A stretch of DNA of 64,000 nucleotides, from positions 682,001 to 746,000 of the forward strand of contig JAHBBC010000016.1 of assembly GCA_019915015.1 (NCBI GenBank), written 5' to 3'. How positions within the stretch are numbered: the first letter of the stretch is position 1; each line of letters begins with the position of its first letter. Of the stretch, positions 23,173 to 35,089 are shown one piece after another. The notes under the pieces were generated by a model that made no database searches, had not been told where the DNA came from, and saw only the letters and a list, made by a program, of their open reading frames with translations. The DNA comes from Auriscalpium vulgare. Taxonomy: Eukaryota; Basidiomycota; Agaricomycetes; Russulales; Auriscalpiaceae. Both the position numbers and the translations under genes were made by a program.

Positions 23173-26100
23173 CTAGAAGTGTTGTTGGGGTTCACCCGTG
23201 GGTTGGGGTTGACCCGCGTGTTGCGGGTTCACCAAGCCAACCATATTCGCCAGATATGTGTCCCAATCATCAGACCTAAAGCAGGACAGTTGACAATCAG
23301 TCTCCCCGAACCACAAATAACACAGAAAAGCACGCACTCAAAGCTCGCCGGCATCGTCGACCACATCATCATGGTATCGCTATCCACGCCTACCTGGCCG
23401 TCCTGCGGCACCATCGGCGCGAGCACACCAACCAGCTGGTTTTCCATGCTTTGCGTCCCCATGAAGCCTGCCTGGTCCCCCGCATCGTACAGCTCGGGCA
23501 CGCTGAACGACTGGCCGAGCGGCAGCTGCGGCATCTGCGCAGGGTCGGTCTGCATCTGGCTGGAGTACGTCTGCGCGGTGAATGCAGAATTCATCACGTG
23601 TGTGTGCTCTGCCATGTGTGCGACGCCCAAAATATGGGCGAGGGAGGATGAAGGTGGGTAGGTGGGCGGCGATGAGCTCGATGGGGAAGAGTGGTAGGTA
23701 AAAGGGTCTGGGACGGTCGGCGACGCGGGATTGAGCACCTGCGACGCCCCGGGGACTGGCGTTAAGGCGTGGATGGAATCACCCGCAGGTGAGTGATAGC
23801 TAGACGAATATGACGATGTCGGCGACGGGTACTGCTCTCCGTTTGTAGTTGGCAGTCCAAAGATACCTGCGGACGCCGTCTTCGTCTCTGCAGACACACG
23901 CCGTGTACCTGCGATATTGCGCTTCGAGACAGGGGGAGCCGAGGGTGGTGTGTGCACCTGTTGTGATGCATTGGACGCGGACGAATCGCTGGGGCGTGGC
24001 GACGAGGTTTCTCCGCGCTCGCGCTTGAGCGTAGCGGTCAGGGGACTGATTTGCGAGAGAGGCAGCTCGCCGATGTTGGATAGGTCGAACAAAAGATCCC
24101 TAAAAGGGTGGGTGTATGAGGCACGCGTACAAACGTGAGGAGGAGAGTGAACGCACCGAAGGCGACCGGCAACAGGCCATCGCGTTTCGCCTGATTCGAG
24201 GAGCAACATGCACTTTCTCACGTCTTCCATCTCCCTACTGGCATCGAGCGTCACACCAGAGCGCTTCGCACCCCACAGACTGAGTAGTAGGATCACGCCC
24301 GATACGAAGGCCGGCAACTGTAGACGTAGTCAGTCATGCTTGAGACAATTCTTGATCAGCATAACTGTACCTGGAAGCTGGGTGACGATGCGCCCAGGAG
24401 CCGGCGACGCTGCGCGTCCACCACGTGGCTGCACGCGCGGGCCGCATTTGCGCAGATCGCAAGCGACGGGAAGGAGAGAGACGATGGCTTGCGAAAGGAT
24501 GGGATGAACGGGCGGTGGATGGTGATCTGTACGTAGTAATACGCTGCGTGCAGAGCGGCGGACTGCAGGAAATGCGTCGTGTTCTCGCGAGCCGGGTCCC
24601 AGCGTACTGTACGCTGTATCAGCAGATTGTGAATAAGGTGAGACATACGGCGTACGATGATCGGGAACTGAGTCAAACCACTTGTTCAGCGCGGAGTCGA
24701 GATCCGACACGACGCGCTGCTCCCACTGTTCGCCCAGTCTCGCCGCGCACTTCGACTTGTTGATGGAATACTGTATAATAAAAACCTGTCAGCCTCTGTC
24801 GCAGAGTGCAGATAAGAGAAGCAGGAACAGCAACGCACAATTGTTCGCAAGGCATAAGAGTGGATGAGGTTCACTCCGATGAGGTTGAAGAAGAACGACG
24901 TCTGCGACGGCTTCCCTGCAGGCTGCTTGAACGCGAGCGTGGGATCCTCGTTCTCCCAGTACTCGTCGTCACAGTCCGCCGGAAGCTCAACGTCATAACT
25001 AGTAGCACGTATATGAAAGTCAGACATATAGACGTCTTCGTTTGATAAAATCAAAGTACTTCTCTTCAGATATCGCACACGGTCGGCCCAGATAAGAGCT
25101 CATCCATATGTCAAGCATGTGAAGTACCCTGGCACAGAGTATTAGCGCATTATGTGGCAACGGAAACGTGGAGCACGCACCAGAAGGCGCGTTTCCATAG
25201 CTCGTCATCGACGGAAGGTGTCCCGTGATAGGCTCGTCGCCGGTGCGCCCCGACATCCTGCGCCAAGCGTAAGCCGACACCACACAGCGTCCAGCACGCC
25301 TGCGGGGGTGAGGAGCCGTACAAAAACTGCACAGCGAGCTGGAGCACCATTAACAGCCGACTCAAAATCAGAAGCGGTAGACGCGAAACGCACCGCTGTA
25401 ATCTGCAGGTCATGTAAACTGGGAGCGGAGAGAACAGACGTGCGCACCAGGGGGACCTGGTTGAACCACTTCCACCCTGCTGAATGGAAGTGGCCGTTCG
25501 AATCCTCGAGCAGCACGCGCGGGTCGTGCGAGTAGCGTGCACCCGTTGCGCACACGAGCGACACGACGCCGGCAAAGCCATCGTCGACGTAGTGGCGACC
25601 CTCCTGCAAGTCGCGCATGAAGGTCGGCCGGTGCAAGAGCGGCATGAGCGGCGCGATGGACTTGAAGTAGATCTGCACGAGGCTCGAGAGCAGGTCCGGG
25701 TCGGGAAAGCTGTAGTTCACGCTCGGCGGCGTGAAGCGGTCGCGCTCCCACTGCAATCCAGTCGCGTCTAGCCTCTGTGCGCGCGACAAAAAGATGGATG
25801 GGCGTACAGGATGCATGAGCCAGAAATCGGGCCGCCGCTCGCCCCGGCTCAGTACGTCACGCATCTTCAGCGGTTGCGTGCCTGCCACCTCTGACTTGAG
25901 GTCCAGCGCCTCGCGCAACAGCCTGATACCACTCGATTTCCCGTAGAATCTGCGCGGGTTCGGGTTGATGCATATCTGCCGTAGGCTGCGCACGAGGGCA
26001 GCCTGCGATATGTTGTAGTCGTCGTCGTCGCTGTCGTCGTCGAGCGGGTCGCCGAATGCCGTCACCTGGTGCCGACCGACAGATTTGATTGGCGGCAGAG

Positions 26101-26803
26101 TAGGGAGCGCTAGGTCGTCACTTGAGGAGGAGTTGGAGCTTTCTTTCTTGCTATGCTCACCGCCATCGTCGACGGCGGCGTCAGCGGGCCGGAAGCTACG
26201 CGACCAGCCCTCGAGGTCTATTTCTTGAGAAAAGTCGCCATCGGGGTAGAGCTGGGGAGGGTGAGACGACTATGGGAGGGAGAAAGGATAAAGCTGCGCA
26301 CGCGAGAGAGTAAGCCCTCCATTTTCTCCAAGCGAGACTCAAGACTGTCCACATATCTGAGGGCCATGAGCGTTTCGTGCGAGACATGTTACTATGGAAC
26401 TACCGTTTAGGAGGCCCGCGTTTCTGTGCAAGGCGATGAACTGTTCAGAAGTCATGCCTCGTCGACATTATTGGGCACATACCTTGTTGGTTTCTGTGAA
26501 TTCACAGGTACTGTCGGCCGCCAAGCAGTGCGTGCACTTGCTCCCGGTCTGATTTCCGTCGCCTGGAATTGGGCAGCGTCGCTCTTAATCCCCGTCACCA
26601 CCGGGAGAATCCAGGACTCACATCGTACTAGAAAGGCCACTCAGAATGATGCCCAGAAGGATATCACCAGCAGACGCCGACGTACTCTTCTTCTGCCGAC
26701 ACCGATCGCAGGCCCTTAGATTTTGCACGCGGCGCTTTTTGAAGGTCTGGAGCACCGGATTCGCAGGGTCGATGTTGTCTTCTTCACCGGACGACAGTGA
26801 CAT
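23173..26803 (-). CDS. Zn2Cys6 transcription factor with MHR domain, paralog A
   Basis: Predicted nuclear regulator. Fifteen exons: 26686-26803, 26632-26637, 26483-26562, 26404-26423, 26302-26356, 25808-26251, 25394-25750, 25181-25338, 25060-25128, 24839-24998, 24656-24770, 24371-24606, 24157-24317, 23338-24099 and 23173-23275; 947 residues. Cysteines at 32, 35, 42, 51, 54 and 61 form C-x2-C-x6-C-x8-C-x2-C-x6-C, followed by KKRGPPKRYVDSLESRLEKM, a linker and dimerisation helix. The fungal MHR domain includes GWKWFNQVP, WTLCGVGLRLAQDVGAHRR, KRAFWVLHMLDIWMSSYLGR and DHLRWDPARENTTHFLQSA. The tail is Ser/Pro-rich and ends with a short DDWDTYL block. Exon 2 is only 6 nt. Target genes are unknown. 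Paralog B lies 2.1 kb upstream in the same orientation. Confidence 0.9.
26632..26637 (-). other. 6-nt microexon of paralog A inside the zinc cluster
   Basis: The hexamer TACGAT (minus strand) sits between acceptor CTTTCTAG and donor GTGAGTCC. It completes an Ile codon, encodes Arg and begins the codon of the third zinc Cys. Without it, or without its two introns, the zinc cluster is broken. Confidence 0.85.
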
Positions 26804-27382
26804 GGGTGTGGGCGTTGGGGACAAGAGGAGAGATGCGTGCGAGTATCCTCCGACTCGATCGCTAGTAGCAACCTCCTTTGGTTTCTTTGATGTCACAGGG
26901 TCAACATGGCTCCGGACCCGAGTCGGTCTCACTGCCACGCCAGCTATATAAGCACTTTATAAATCCTACGCAATTACTCCAACTCAGGCGCGACATTATT
27001 TTTCCGGACACCGCGCCGACTTCGCGCGCCTGTACAGTGGTAAGAACATCATGGGATGAAGGACGAGACGCTCTCGCCTGGGATTCCATGCTACTTACAC
27101 TCGTGCTGCACAATCATGTATGTTGTTGCGTCCGCCAGTTTGAATTCGCCACCATTCAAAGGGTATAAGCATGCATTAAACGGCCAGCCACACGTCGGCC
27201 GAGCCTTTATGTTCGCTCCTACTGTATAACCACACGACTGTCAAAATAGTCCGTGCTCCGTCTGTGAGCCTGTACACAACTGCAGAGATATAAACGAGGG
27301 AGATGAGAAACGAACGCGTAGAACGTGAGATCCGACATGTCATGTCTCCCTGTGCGTGTCCTGCTGGTCCCGCCCGCAGTCC
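26804..27382. other. Intergenic, promoter of paralog A
   Basis: Contains TATATAA at 26945-26951, about 142 bp upstream of the chosen ATG. An in-frame ATG at 26938 would extend the protein by 45 residues, but paralog B starts at the site equivalent to 26803. Confidence 0.45.
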
Positions 27383-28085
27383 TCAAAGCACTGCCCACGC
27401 CCCGCCTGACAGAGCAGCCGTCACAACGCCCGCCAGCGCGAGCGCGTGCGGCCCCCACCCGCTCACCGCCTCCCAGCCAGCCGCGCCGTTCGCAGATGGC
27501 GGGAACGTCGTCACGAACGCCGCGGTGGGGTTCGGGCCGCCGCTCACGGTGACGGTGGGCTGATTGGCGTCAGGTTGTGGTGCAGTGGCGTTGGAGGGTA
27601 TGCTTTGGAGGATGGAGAACTGCTGCGAGTTGCCATACACGACGCCGTGTGTGCTGTTGAGGAAGAGAAGGAAGTAGTCGTCGGCCGCCGGGAGACTCTG
27701 GAAGGCGACGTTGACAGTCTTGATGGTTGATGGCACTGCACACAGACAGAATGAGTGAGCACCGAGGCGAGAATGGGCGTCGATTGCAACGCACCGTCCT
27801 TCGCGATGAAGATCAGCCCGTCAGTGCTCATTCTCGAGAGCTCGAGATCGAAGGTATCGACTCCGTCAAGGAGACCCTTCTCCCATGTTACAGGATATGT
27901 CTGTCCGTTTGCCCACTGCGCGCCCTTCGCCGGAGAGGACACTTGGAAGTCTGTCAGAGGAGCGATACTTGTCAGTTGGCCTTCCATAAAGCTGAGGCAG
28001 GTGACGCACAAGCATGAGCGGCCAGCGGGAGAATAAGTGCTGCGAGGAGGACGCGTAGGTGGTATGGTAGTATCGAAGGCGACAT
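27383..28085 (-). CDS. Kre9/KNH-type Ser-Thr-rich GPI-anchored protein
   Basis: Predicted secreted cell-surface protein with one KNH-like immunoglobulin-type domain (PF10342), a family tied to beta-1,6-glucan or adhesion but without fixed activity. Exons 28010-28085, 27795-27950 and 27383-27735 give 194 residues. The signal peptide (MSPSILPYHLRVLLAALILP, then LAAHA) leads into YFQVSSPAKGAQWANGQTYP, VTWEKGLLDGVDTFDLELSR and the domain end LLFLNSTHGVVYGNSQQFSI. A linker of Pro/Thr/Asn follows, then a hydrophobic C-terminus (ALALAGVVTAALSGGAWAVL) fitting a GPI signal. It lies between the two regulator paralogs, all in one orientation. Confidence 0.88.
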
Positions 28086-28908
28086 GGAGGACGACGGCGG
28101 GAGGCAGGCGAGGGCAGGAGATGAGGAGGGCGGGAGCACTGCACCGCCGTGGGAATTTCATATGGCAAGTTTGGCCCCAAACATTGTTTTATATGGACAA
28201 CATTTCCTCCTTGGGCCGCCAAGCCGAAATTGCCGAGCCACCAACGCTGTCCCCGACAACCAACAGTCACCAACAGTCCGACCAGACAGTTTCCACGTCC
28301 TGCACGCGGCCTCTGTCTGCATCTGTCGCCCACCACGACGACACTGGGAATAATTTCCAGGATCCGACGCTTGGTGAGCTCAGCCCGTGTGCCAGTGACG
28401 GGCAGCGTGCCCGCTCGCCGTCTGCTCTAGTGCTGTACAGTGTATGATCCGGTTGAGACGAAGCTAGAGTCCCCGTCGATTGACCTTTTCTTGTCCAAGA
28501 TTCTGATCCGAACAGCGCCGTCGGGCGCCCACCGCTTCTTCTGCAGCAGGACAGGCCTCCCAGTCAACCAGCTGCTCTGGAAGTCACTTCTCTCACCTGA
28601 CTTGCATCGCCTATCAGTTTCAATCCTTCAGGAGTGTGTCCGTTTGACAAAGGGATGGGGTTCTCAACACCGTCTGCTCCATTAGAGATTCTAGGTATAC
28701 AAAACATATCAAGCAGCTCATACTATGGATACACATGTCCTCGAGTAACTCCCGCCGCCCATCCCATAGTGGTACTTCGAAAACTCACATGTCAGGCGCT
28801 GCGTCGACCTAGGAACAGCGCGCGCGTACGCTGTCTAACTACATATTCTATAGCTGTGTCAAGCGAGCGACAGAGCGCGAGCGCCTTCTGGGCGCCTCGA
28901 CGCTCGCG
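28086..28908. other. Intergenic, KNH-protein promoter side
   Basis: 823 bp with no convincing gene. The large plus-strand ORF starting at 28634 is mostly antisense to paralog B and was rejected. Confidence 0.5.
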
Positions 28909-31900
28909 CTATGCACCGCTTGGTCCTGGCCCGGTTGGATGTGCGCCGGACCCTGCGTGTGGGTGCGCGAGCCCCGACACGGTTGTGATGTATGAGTCCC
29001 AGTCCTCCAGCCTGCAACCGCCGTACGTTAGAAACCATCGTGACACTGAGCAAAAAAAAATGACGCACTCGTATCCCGAAGGCACGGTAGACCAGATGTC
29101 CCCCTCCGGACTCCGTCCCTGCGCCTGCCCCGGCGGCGCGACTGGCGGCAGACTCTGCAACATCGACTCGAACATCTCCGTCCCTGGCGACCGGTACCCG
29201 AACCCGGGGAAATGCCCAGCTGGGGGGTTGGGGGCGTTGGGGGCGAACATCGTGCTCGCATCTTGCAGCGGCGCGTCCGCCGCCAGCCGGTGCAAACCAT
29301 CAGCATACCACGGCGCGGTCGTGGCTGTGGCCGCGGGGGCAGGGGGGCGGTCGGGAAGCGTGACGCCATCGGGGTACTGGGGCATGCGGCCGAGCTCATA
29401 CGAGTGCATGGGGAGGCTGGTCTCATCCTCTGCGGAGGCGGAGTGCAAGGCGCCAGGCGGCACGGGATTGAGGTTGATGGGGTACGCAACGTGCGGGTAC
29501 GATTGCGCAACAATGGACGGCCATGTTGCAGGCGTGTGCGTGCTGGGTGGGAAACGACTATTTTTGGACTGGGCTTGAGGGTGATGGTCGCTGGAGGTGG
29601 GCGAGGTAGATGAGGGGGCGGAGTCGGCGTCGCGGCTGCGTTTCATGGAGGGGCCCTGCCCCGGCGTGGGAAGAGGCAGTTCGCCGACGAATGCGAGCTC
29701 ATACAGCACGTCCCTGATAAAATGGTTAGACGTGTAAGAGCTCATAGGAGTAGGTTTGCCATACCATAAGCGCCCTGCAGCGTGCCACCTGATGCTTGCG
29801 TGAGAGCTTGCACAGACAAATCGATTGAACACACTTACCGCCCTTCGGCGTCCTTCAGTACCTCCATGCACTTATGCACATCCGTCATCTCCTTCACAGG
29901 ATCAATGGCCACTCCTGAGCGCTTCACGCCCCATATGTTCAACAGCAAAACAATCCCCGCTGTGAATGCCGGCAGCTTGAGAGATACGATCGCAACAAAA
30001 ATGTCAGCAAAACACAGTACACGAGTAAAGCATCGACGTACTTGGAAATGGGGCAGCGGGCGCCCGGGTGTGCGCCGGCGGAGGTGGTCGACGATATGCG
30101 CGCATGAGCGGGCGGCGTTGGTGCATATTGCGAGTGAGGGGAAAGTGAGTGGGGACGGCTTGCGCGGAGAGGGGATAAAGGGCCGGTGAACGAGTATTTG
30201 GAGGTGATAGTATGTACTATATAGACTAGCGGACTGGGTGAAAAACGTCGTGTTTTCACGTGTGGGGTCCCAGCGGACTAAATTCAAGAGCATCAGCCTG
30301 GTGCAGGCGCTGAGAAGTGGAAGAAGTACGCACGGTGATCCGGAACGGAGTCGATCCATTTGTTGAGTGCGGAGTCCAGTTCGGCAACGATATGCTGCTC
30401 CCATTGCTGACCGACAAACCCAAGCAGGATCTTAGACTTGTTGATAGAATACTGCCCGTGCGGTTCGTCATCACACTGGCACCGCCAATAGAACGGCTCT
30501 ACGTACAATGGTCCGCAGCGCAAACGCTAGGATCTGATTGAGCTTCAGGAAGCTGACGAAGTAAGACGTTTGCGACGGTTTCCCTGGCGGCTGCTTGAAA
30601 GCCTGTTCGGGATCCTCGGTAACCCAGTACTCGTCGTCACATTCGACAGGAAGATCGAGGTCAAAGCTGCGGAGACAAGTAAGCGACAAAAAAGATGAGC
30701 TACGGGGTGATACACACTCTTCTTCTTGGATAGCGCACGGCCGGCCCAACGAGGCACTCATCAGCCGGTCCAGCACGACGAGACTCCTGCAGGCACAGTC
30801 GGGTGGGCATGGGAGAAACGAGTGAGACAATGATTGAGAATCATACCAGAAGGCACGCTTCCAAAGCTCGTCTTCGACAGATAGTTTCGCGCCGTATACC
30901 TTCCGCCTGTGCGCTCCGACGTCCTGAGCGAGCCGAAGTCCGATGCCGACCATCGTCCAACACGCCTGTGGTGCCGAACACCCCTGCAGGAACAGGCACG
31001 CGAGCTGTGGATGTCTATGTCAGCACGCTGCCAAGAGTAACAGCCGGACCAGCAACCAACGCCGACGCACCGAGTACATCTGCAGATCATACAAGCACGG
31101 CGCTGCGAGCAGCGACTTGCGCACCATGCGGAGCTGCTCGAACCATTTCCACCCCGACGAGTGCCATGAATCCGTGCCTTCGAGCACGACGCGCGGGTCT
31201 GGGGAGTAGCGCGCCCCGTTTGCGAGCACTGTGCACACGACCGCGCCGAACGCCTCGTCGCGGTGGTGCAGCCCGTCCACAAGCGCCGCCTCAAACGTCG
31301 GACGGTGCAGCAGCGGCAGGTAAATGTTGATGTTTGTAAAGTAGAGCTCGATAAGGCTATCCATGAGGTCCGACTCGGGGAAGGTGTACTTGCGCCCCTC
31401 GAACTTGAATGTCGAGCGCTCCCACTGAGTCAGGCGACGTGCCAAAGAGAGCGTCAAGAGAGCCGGAGGAATGAAGATACAGAGAATGTTCGTACCGGGT
31501 GGAGCATCCAGAACTCCGGCCGGCGGGTGGCCATGGAGAACTTGTCGCGAGTCTTGCCAGAGTACTCCGACTTGAGGTCGAGTGCGGTCTGCACGAGACG
31601 TGCACCGCTCGACTTTCCAAAGAAGCGATAGCTCACGGACATCTCGTTGAATGACTGTTGCAGCAGCAGCATCTGAGTCTCTCCGTATTCGTCGTCGCTC
31701 GGGTCGAGTCCTTCGATGTCCGCCACAATACCGGCGCTACCGCCAACACCAGTGGAAGAGGTGGCGATGCCTGAACCAAGGACGGACGCGCTGGCGTTGG
31801 GGGTATTGGAGGTGTCGCCGGGTGTGGTGGTTGTGCCCTCGCGCGGAAAATTGGCTCTTGTCACCGGCGTGCCAAGCTCTTGCGTGAAATCTGCGTCTGG

Positions 31901-32437
31901 GCAAAGCTGCCAGCAAGTGAGAAGATATAATTTCGAGACGCGATCGGACGCACTCGGTGCAGGAGTGCCTCCATCTTTTCTAGACGATTCTCCAAGCTTT
32001 CTACATACCTGCGAGCATGTCAGCTCCCGCCGCGAGGCAGGTGGCGCTCCAAACGTACCCTTTCGGCGGCCCTCGTTTCTAATGACAGTATGTCAGCAAA
32101 CATTAGTAATTCGGCATGCATGGATGAGGGGATTATTTACTTTGGCCGCTTCCACGTAGCTGCAGTCGTAATTGTACGCGATGCAATTGGAGCAGCGGTT
32201 GCCAGGCATCTGACTGCCATCGCCTACAACACTAGACGTGAGCCGAGACAGCAGCTATCGAATATTTTCTTACAGCGAACTGAGGTGGAGTGTCAGCTAG
32301 AGTAAATGTGCTCAGAGAGGGGCCAGACGCGTACTCTTCTTCCTCCGGCAAACGTCACATGCCCGCTGAACTCTCCTTTTCTTAGAGGATCGGAGCCCGT
32401 TGTCGTCGTTGGTATTGTCCTCGTCTGCGGACGACAT
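28909..32437 (-). CDS. Zn2Cys6 transcription factor with MHR domain, paralog B
   Basis: Tandem paralog of the regulator at 23173-26803. Fifteen exons: 32335-32437, 32274-32279, 32141-32223, 32059-32078, 31954-32008, 31496-31906, 31071-31424, 30847-31004, 30718-30786, 30507-30666, 30334-30451, 30042-30277, 29839-29975, 29069-29713 and 28909-29011; 885 residues. Zinc cysteines at 27, 30, 37, 47, 50 and 57 (x9 in the loop, one more than in A), then KRGPPKGYVESLENRLEKME. MHR motifs: SSGWKWFEQLRMV, GCSAPQACWTMVGIGLRLAQ, DVGAHRRKVYGAK, LMSASLGRPCAIQEEE and DHLRWDPTRENTTFFTQSA. The last exon encodes LEDWDSYITTVSGLAHPHAG. Eight exons (2, 4, 5, 8, 9, 10, 12 and 15) have exactly the same length in A and B, and all phases agree. 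Confidence 0.9.
32274..32279 (-). other. 6-nt microexon of paralog B inside the zinc cluster
   Basis: TTCGCT (minus strand) lies between acceptor CCACCTCAG and donor GTAAGA. Position and phase match the microexon of paralog A although four of the six bases differ; the coded Ile-Arg-(Cys) is the same. Confidence 0.85.
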
Positions 32438-32973
32438 ACAGTACTTGCGGAGGTCAACACCTGGAGGCGGTTGTGAAGGGGGGACGGCGTGGAACGAGGC
32501 GGAGGAAGATGACTAGGACTACTAGATGTATGGGCGCCCGTTGACGTTGAGTGGTTTACATTGACAAGCCGAATGACGAAGCCTTGCTGCCGTAGATTAC
32601 GCTTGTCCAATGGGGAAACTAGCCGCCGTCGGACTCTGGCTTTTCCCGCAGCAGATCATTCTCCCCAGATTATTGGGATCGCATCAAAGCCAAAAACCGT
32701 GGAGGTTTACCAGTGGTTTACCGGTACCGGCAGCGTCCCATATATACAGTACGGGACATATAATATTGAGTACAAGAGGAGAGTTTCGAAGCTCAACGTC
32801 AACGTCAATCGCTATAGCCGCCCGACAGAGAGCCCACGACATTGAGGCAATCCTGGGACCCCGCAGCTCCGCATATATGTGGTACGATATCAGGAAACAA
32901 CTGTGCGGTGTGAAGCAACAGCCGATGAGCTCAGCGTGCGCGCCCGGCCCAAGACAATGGCACGTACGGTATA
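32438..32973. other. Intergenic, promoter of paralog B
   Basis: Holds several TATA-like stretches near 32740-32765, about 300 bp from the ATG. No gene seen. Confidence 0.45.
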
Positions 32974-33456
32974 TCAGCTCGCCTTCCCCTTTCCCTTCGA
33001 AGATCGCGGAACGAGCTCGTACGCGTTGCGATCGTCCCTATCGATCTTCTCATGGACCTCAGTCCCCTCGCTGTCTCGCTGCCCCTGGCCGTCGTGGTGG
33101 TGATGGTGGTGATGCCGACGTTGGGTAGGCCGCGCACGCCCGTCCGAGTCTGAATCTGAATCGGACGAGTCCTCGTCAGACGATTCGTCGAAGCGTTTGG
33201 GCTTATGGTAGATGCAGCAGACTACCACAATATCCCGTGAGAATGTTTGGCAACAGGTGGAGCGAGGAACGAGCGCACTTTTTGTCTTTTTCTTGCCCAT
33301 GCCCTCATTGTCGACCGTCTCCCCCACCCATGTTACTCTGGGACGATTGCGCGGACCACCACGAAGCCGTAACGTGCCAACAGTGGACGAAGAGGCTATT
33401 GGCTCTGTCGAGGATTCGGCGTCGTCGGAGTGGGTCTGCGAATCTGTCACGGTCAT
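32974..33456 (-). CDS. YPI1: Type 1 phosphatase regulator YPI1 (inhibitor-3 family)
   Basis: Small, largely disordered nuclear regulator of protein phosphatase 1. Exons 33279-33456 and 32974-33221 encode 141 residues. The family core is intact: [20 protein letters not shown] then [20 protein letters not shown] and [20 protein letters not shown] is the PP1-docking (RVxF-type) site and the paired cysteines before the HKPKRF element are conserved in the family. A run of seven histidines follows in the tail. The start [12 protein letters not shown] at 33456 gives the usual short N-terminus; an ATG at 33510 would add 18 residues. Confidence 0.93.
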   Translation of the reverse strand: MTVTDSQTHSDDAESSTEPIASSSTVGTLRLRGGPRNRPRVTWVGETVDNEGMGKKKTKSALVPRSTCCQTFSRDIVVVCCIYHKPKRFDESSDEDSSDSDSDSDGRARPTQRRHHHHHHHDGQGQRDSEGTEVHEKIDRDDRNAYELVPRSSKGKGKAS

Positions 33457-33780
33457 TGTTCGCGAGCCGTCGCGCGACGCCGCAGTCAATGGCCTGGCTA
33501 CGAGAGACATCGATCTATACAGGAGGGGGCGTGAAAAGTCACACAGAGAGACTAGCGAAGCAAGCAAGGAAGGTTGCAAGTGCAAAGTCAGCGCATGTCC
33601 GCGCGCAACACAAGGGTGTTCGCTGACTAATCAGAATTCCAGCTGCCAGCTGCCTTGAAGTCCTTCAAACTTGTAATAACAGTCTCTGGATGATTATAAA
33701 GTAATGGTAACTAGATCTTGGATGATAAAACGAATGTGCACTAGATGATGAAATGATCTAACCGCTGCAGACTTCGGAGC
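33457..33780. other. Intergenic region
   Basis: Between YPI1 and the RTA1-like gene (3' end). No gene seen; should include the YPI1 promoter. Confidence 0.5.
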
Positions 33781-35089
33781 TCACTCAATGTGAGCTGAAG
33801 TAGGCTTCATCTGCATGTCTGCGTACCCCCGCTCGCCGCCCTTTGGAAGAGGAGTAATAAAACGACCCGGCCAGAATGGGACAAACATAGCAACCGCTAT
33901 CCAGAGCGGGAGGGTATCCAACAAATAGAAGAGTTTCTCGTCTTGAGCAATTGAACCTCTGTATCCTTGCGAAAGCTCCGCTACACGGTAGAAGGAGCGG
34001 ATCTGATCGTGAAATCATAAGTTTCATGACACGACTTCCAGGCGCGTATATATTGCTTACAGTAATTCCGACAATGTTCACCGCAATGCCGGTGGCGAGG
34101 GCTCTCCAGTCGTTATACCAAGGTTTATCGGCATCAGAGAACCACTCGTCCCGTTCGTGCCTTCGCACTCGAATGATGAAGACGAAGTAGACGATGCCAA
34201 AGAAGATGAAGGATACGAGTTGCAGGATCAAGCCCGCAAGGAAAATCTATAATTGCCCTGGTTATTGACAGAGTCCGAACGAAGAGTGTCAGAGAGCTTA
34301 CATGAGAGCCCAACTTTGCGGTATCTGGGTTGGATCCTGCGGATAAGCCGCCACCTATCGCCTGTCCAGACGTCATGAGATTGGTGTTGTGAGAAGAAAA
34401 GATGTGGAACACACTTGGACCAAAAACGTCAGTATATCAGACGACACAAATACCAGGGTTATGCGACGAGGGGAGATGAGGAGGTGCTTCCCACTCCGAA
34501 GGTGGCGGGAAAGGCGACCAATGAGGATATAGTCGGCTGCAATGAATGCACAGGGCTAGAGGACGTTGATAGCGTCACATCAGTCCAAAGATTACGCAGG
34601 TGTGATGTTTAGACGCACCGAAAGTATCACCAGGAGATACTCTGCCCTGTATACATTCGCTGAATCTGGATTCGTGTGCAAGACGTAGCGGGTGGCGATG
34701 CCCCCGGCGAAAGCTATGAGGGGGAATCGTGTGTCATCCACTACGAAGAACAAGGCGAGCAAGATCTTCACGTACTAAATTCTCCTATAACCATGCATAA
34801 CATCCAAATAGCACCCCATTTGATCATGCACCAAACATGTGTGAATGCTACGGCCAGTATTGCCGCTGCACGGTATTCATGAGCTGACGAAATTGACATC
34901 AAATAAAGGCATACCAAGAGCTACCGTTGTGAGCGTATTGGACGCTATGTAGCCTAGAGGATTTTGTAGGTCGTCCTTGGGGTCGATCGAGTCAGAGGCA
35001 TGGTCACTCGCCCGCCCGAGTGAGGCGAGGCACACTGTGACGAGAAGGACTGCGAATGCAGTTCGGAATGGGGTTGGAAAAATAGACAT
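33781..35089 (-). CDS. RTA1-like membrane protein (lipid-translocating exporter family)
   Basis: Fungus-specific seven-helix membrane protein of the RTA1/RSB1 family, linked in yeast to phytosphingosine export and resistance to toxic lipids; the substrate here is unknown. Seven exons: 34915-35089, 34776-34883, 34619-34713, 34415-34555, 34302-34361, 34061-34246 and 33781-34002; 328 residues. Diagnostic blocks are GGIATRYVLHTNPDSANVYR, AEYLLVILSPCAFIAADYIL, IGRLSRHL, FVSSDILTFLVQAIGGGLSA, GSNPDTAKLGSHIFLAGLIL and IRSFYRVAELSQGYRG. It begins with a signal-like hydrophobic stretch (FAVLLVTVCLASLGRA). The acceptor at 34714-34720 was preferred over one 27 nt earlier in the transcript because it restores the family alignment. 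Confidence 0.88.

Noticed and set aside
28634..29578. Long plus-strand ORF of 314 codons
   Set aside because: It lies largely antisense to the coding tail exon of regulator paralog B; composition is that of a reverse-frame shadow and it has no domain.
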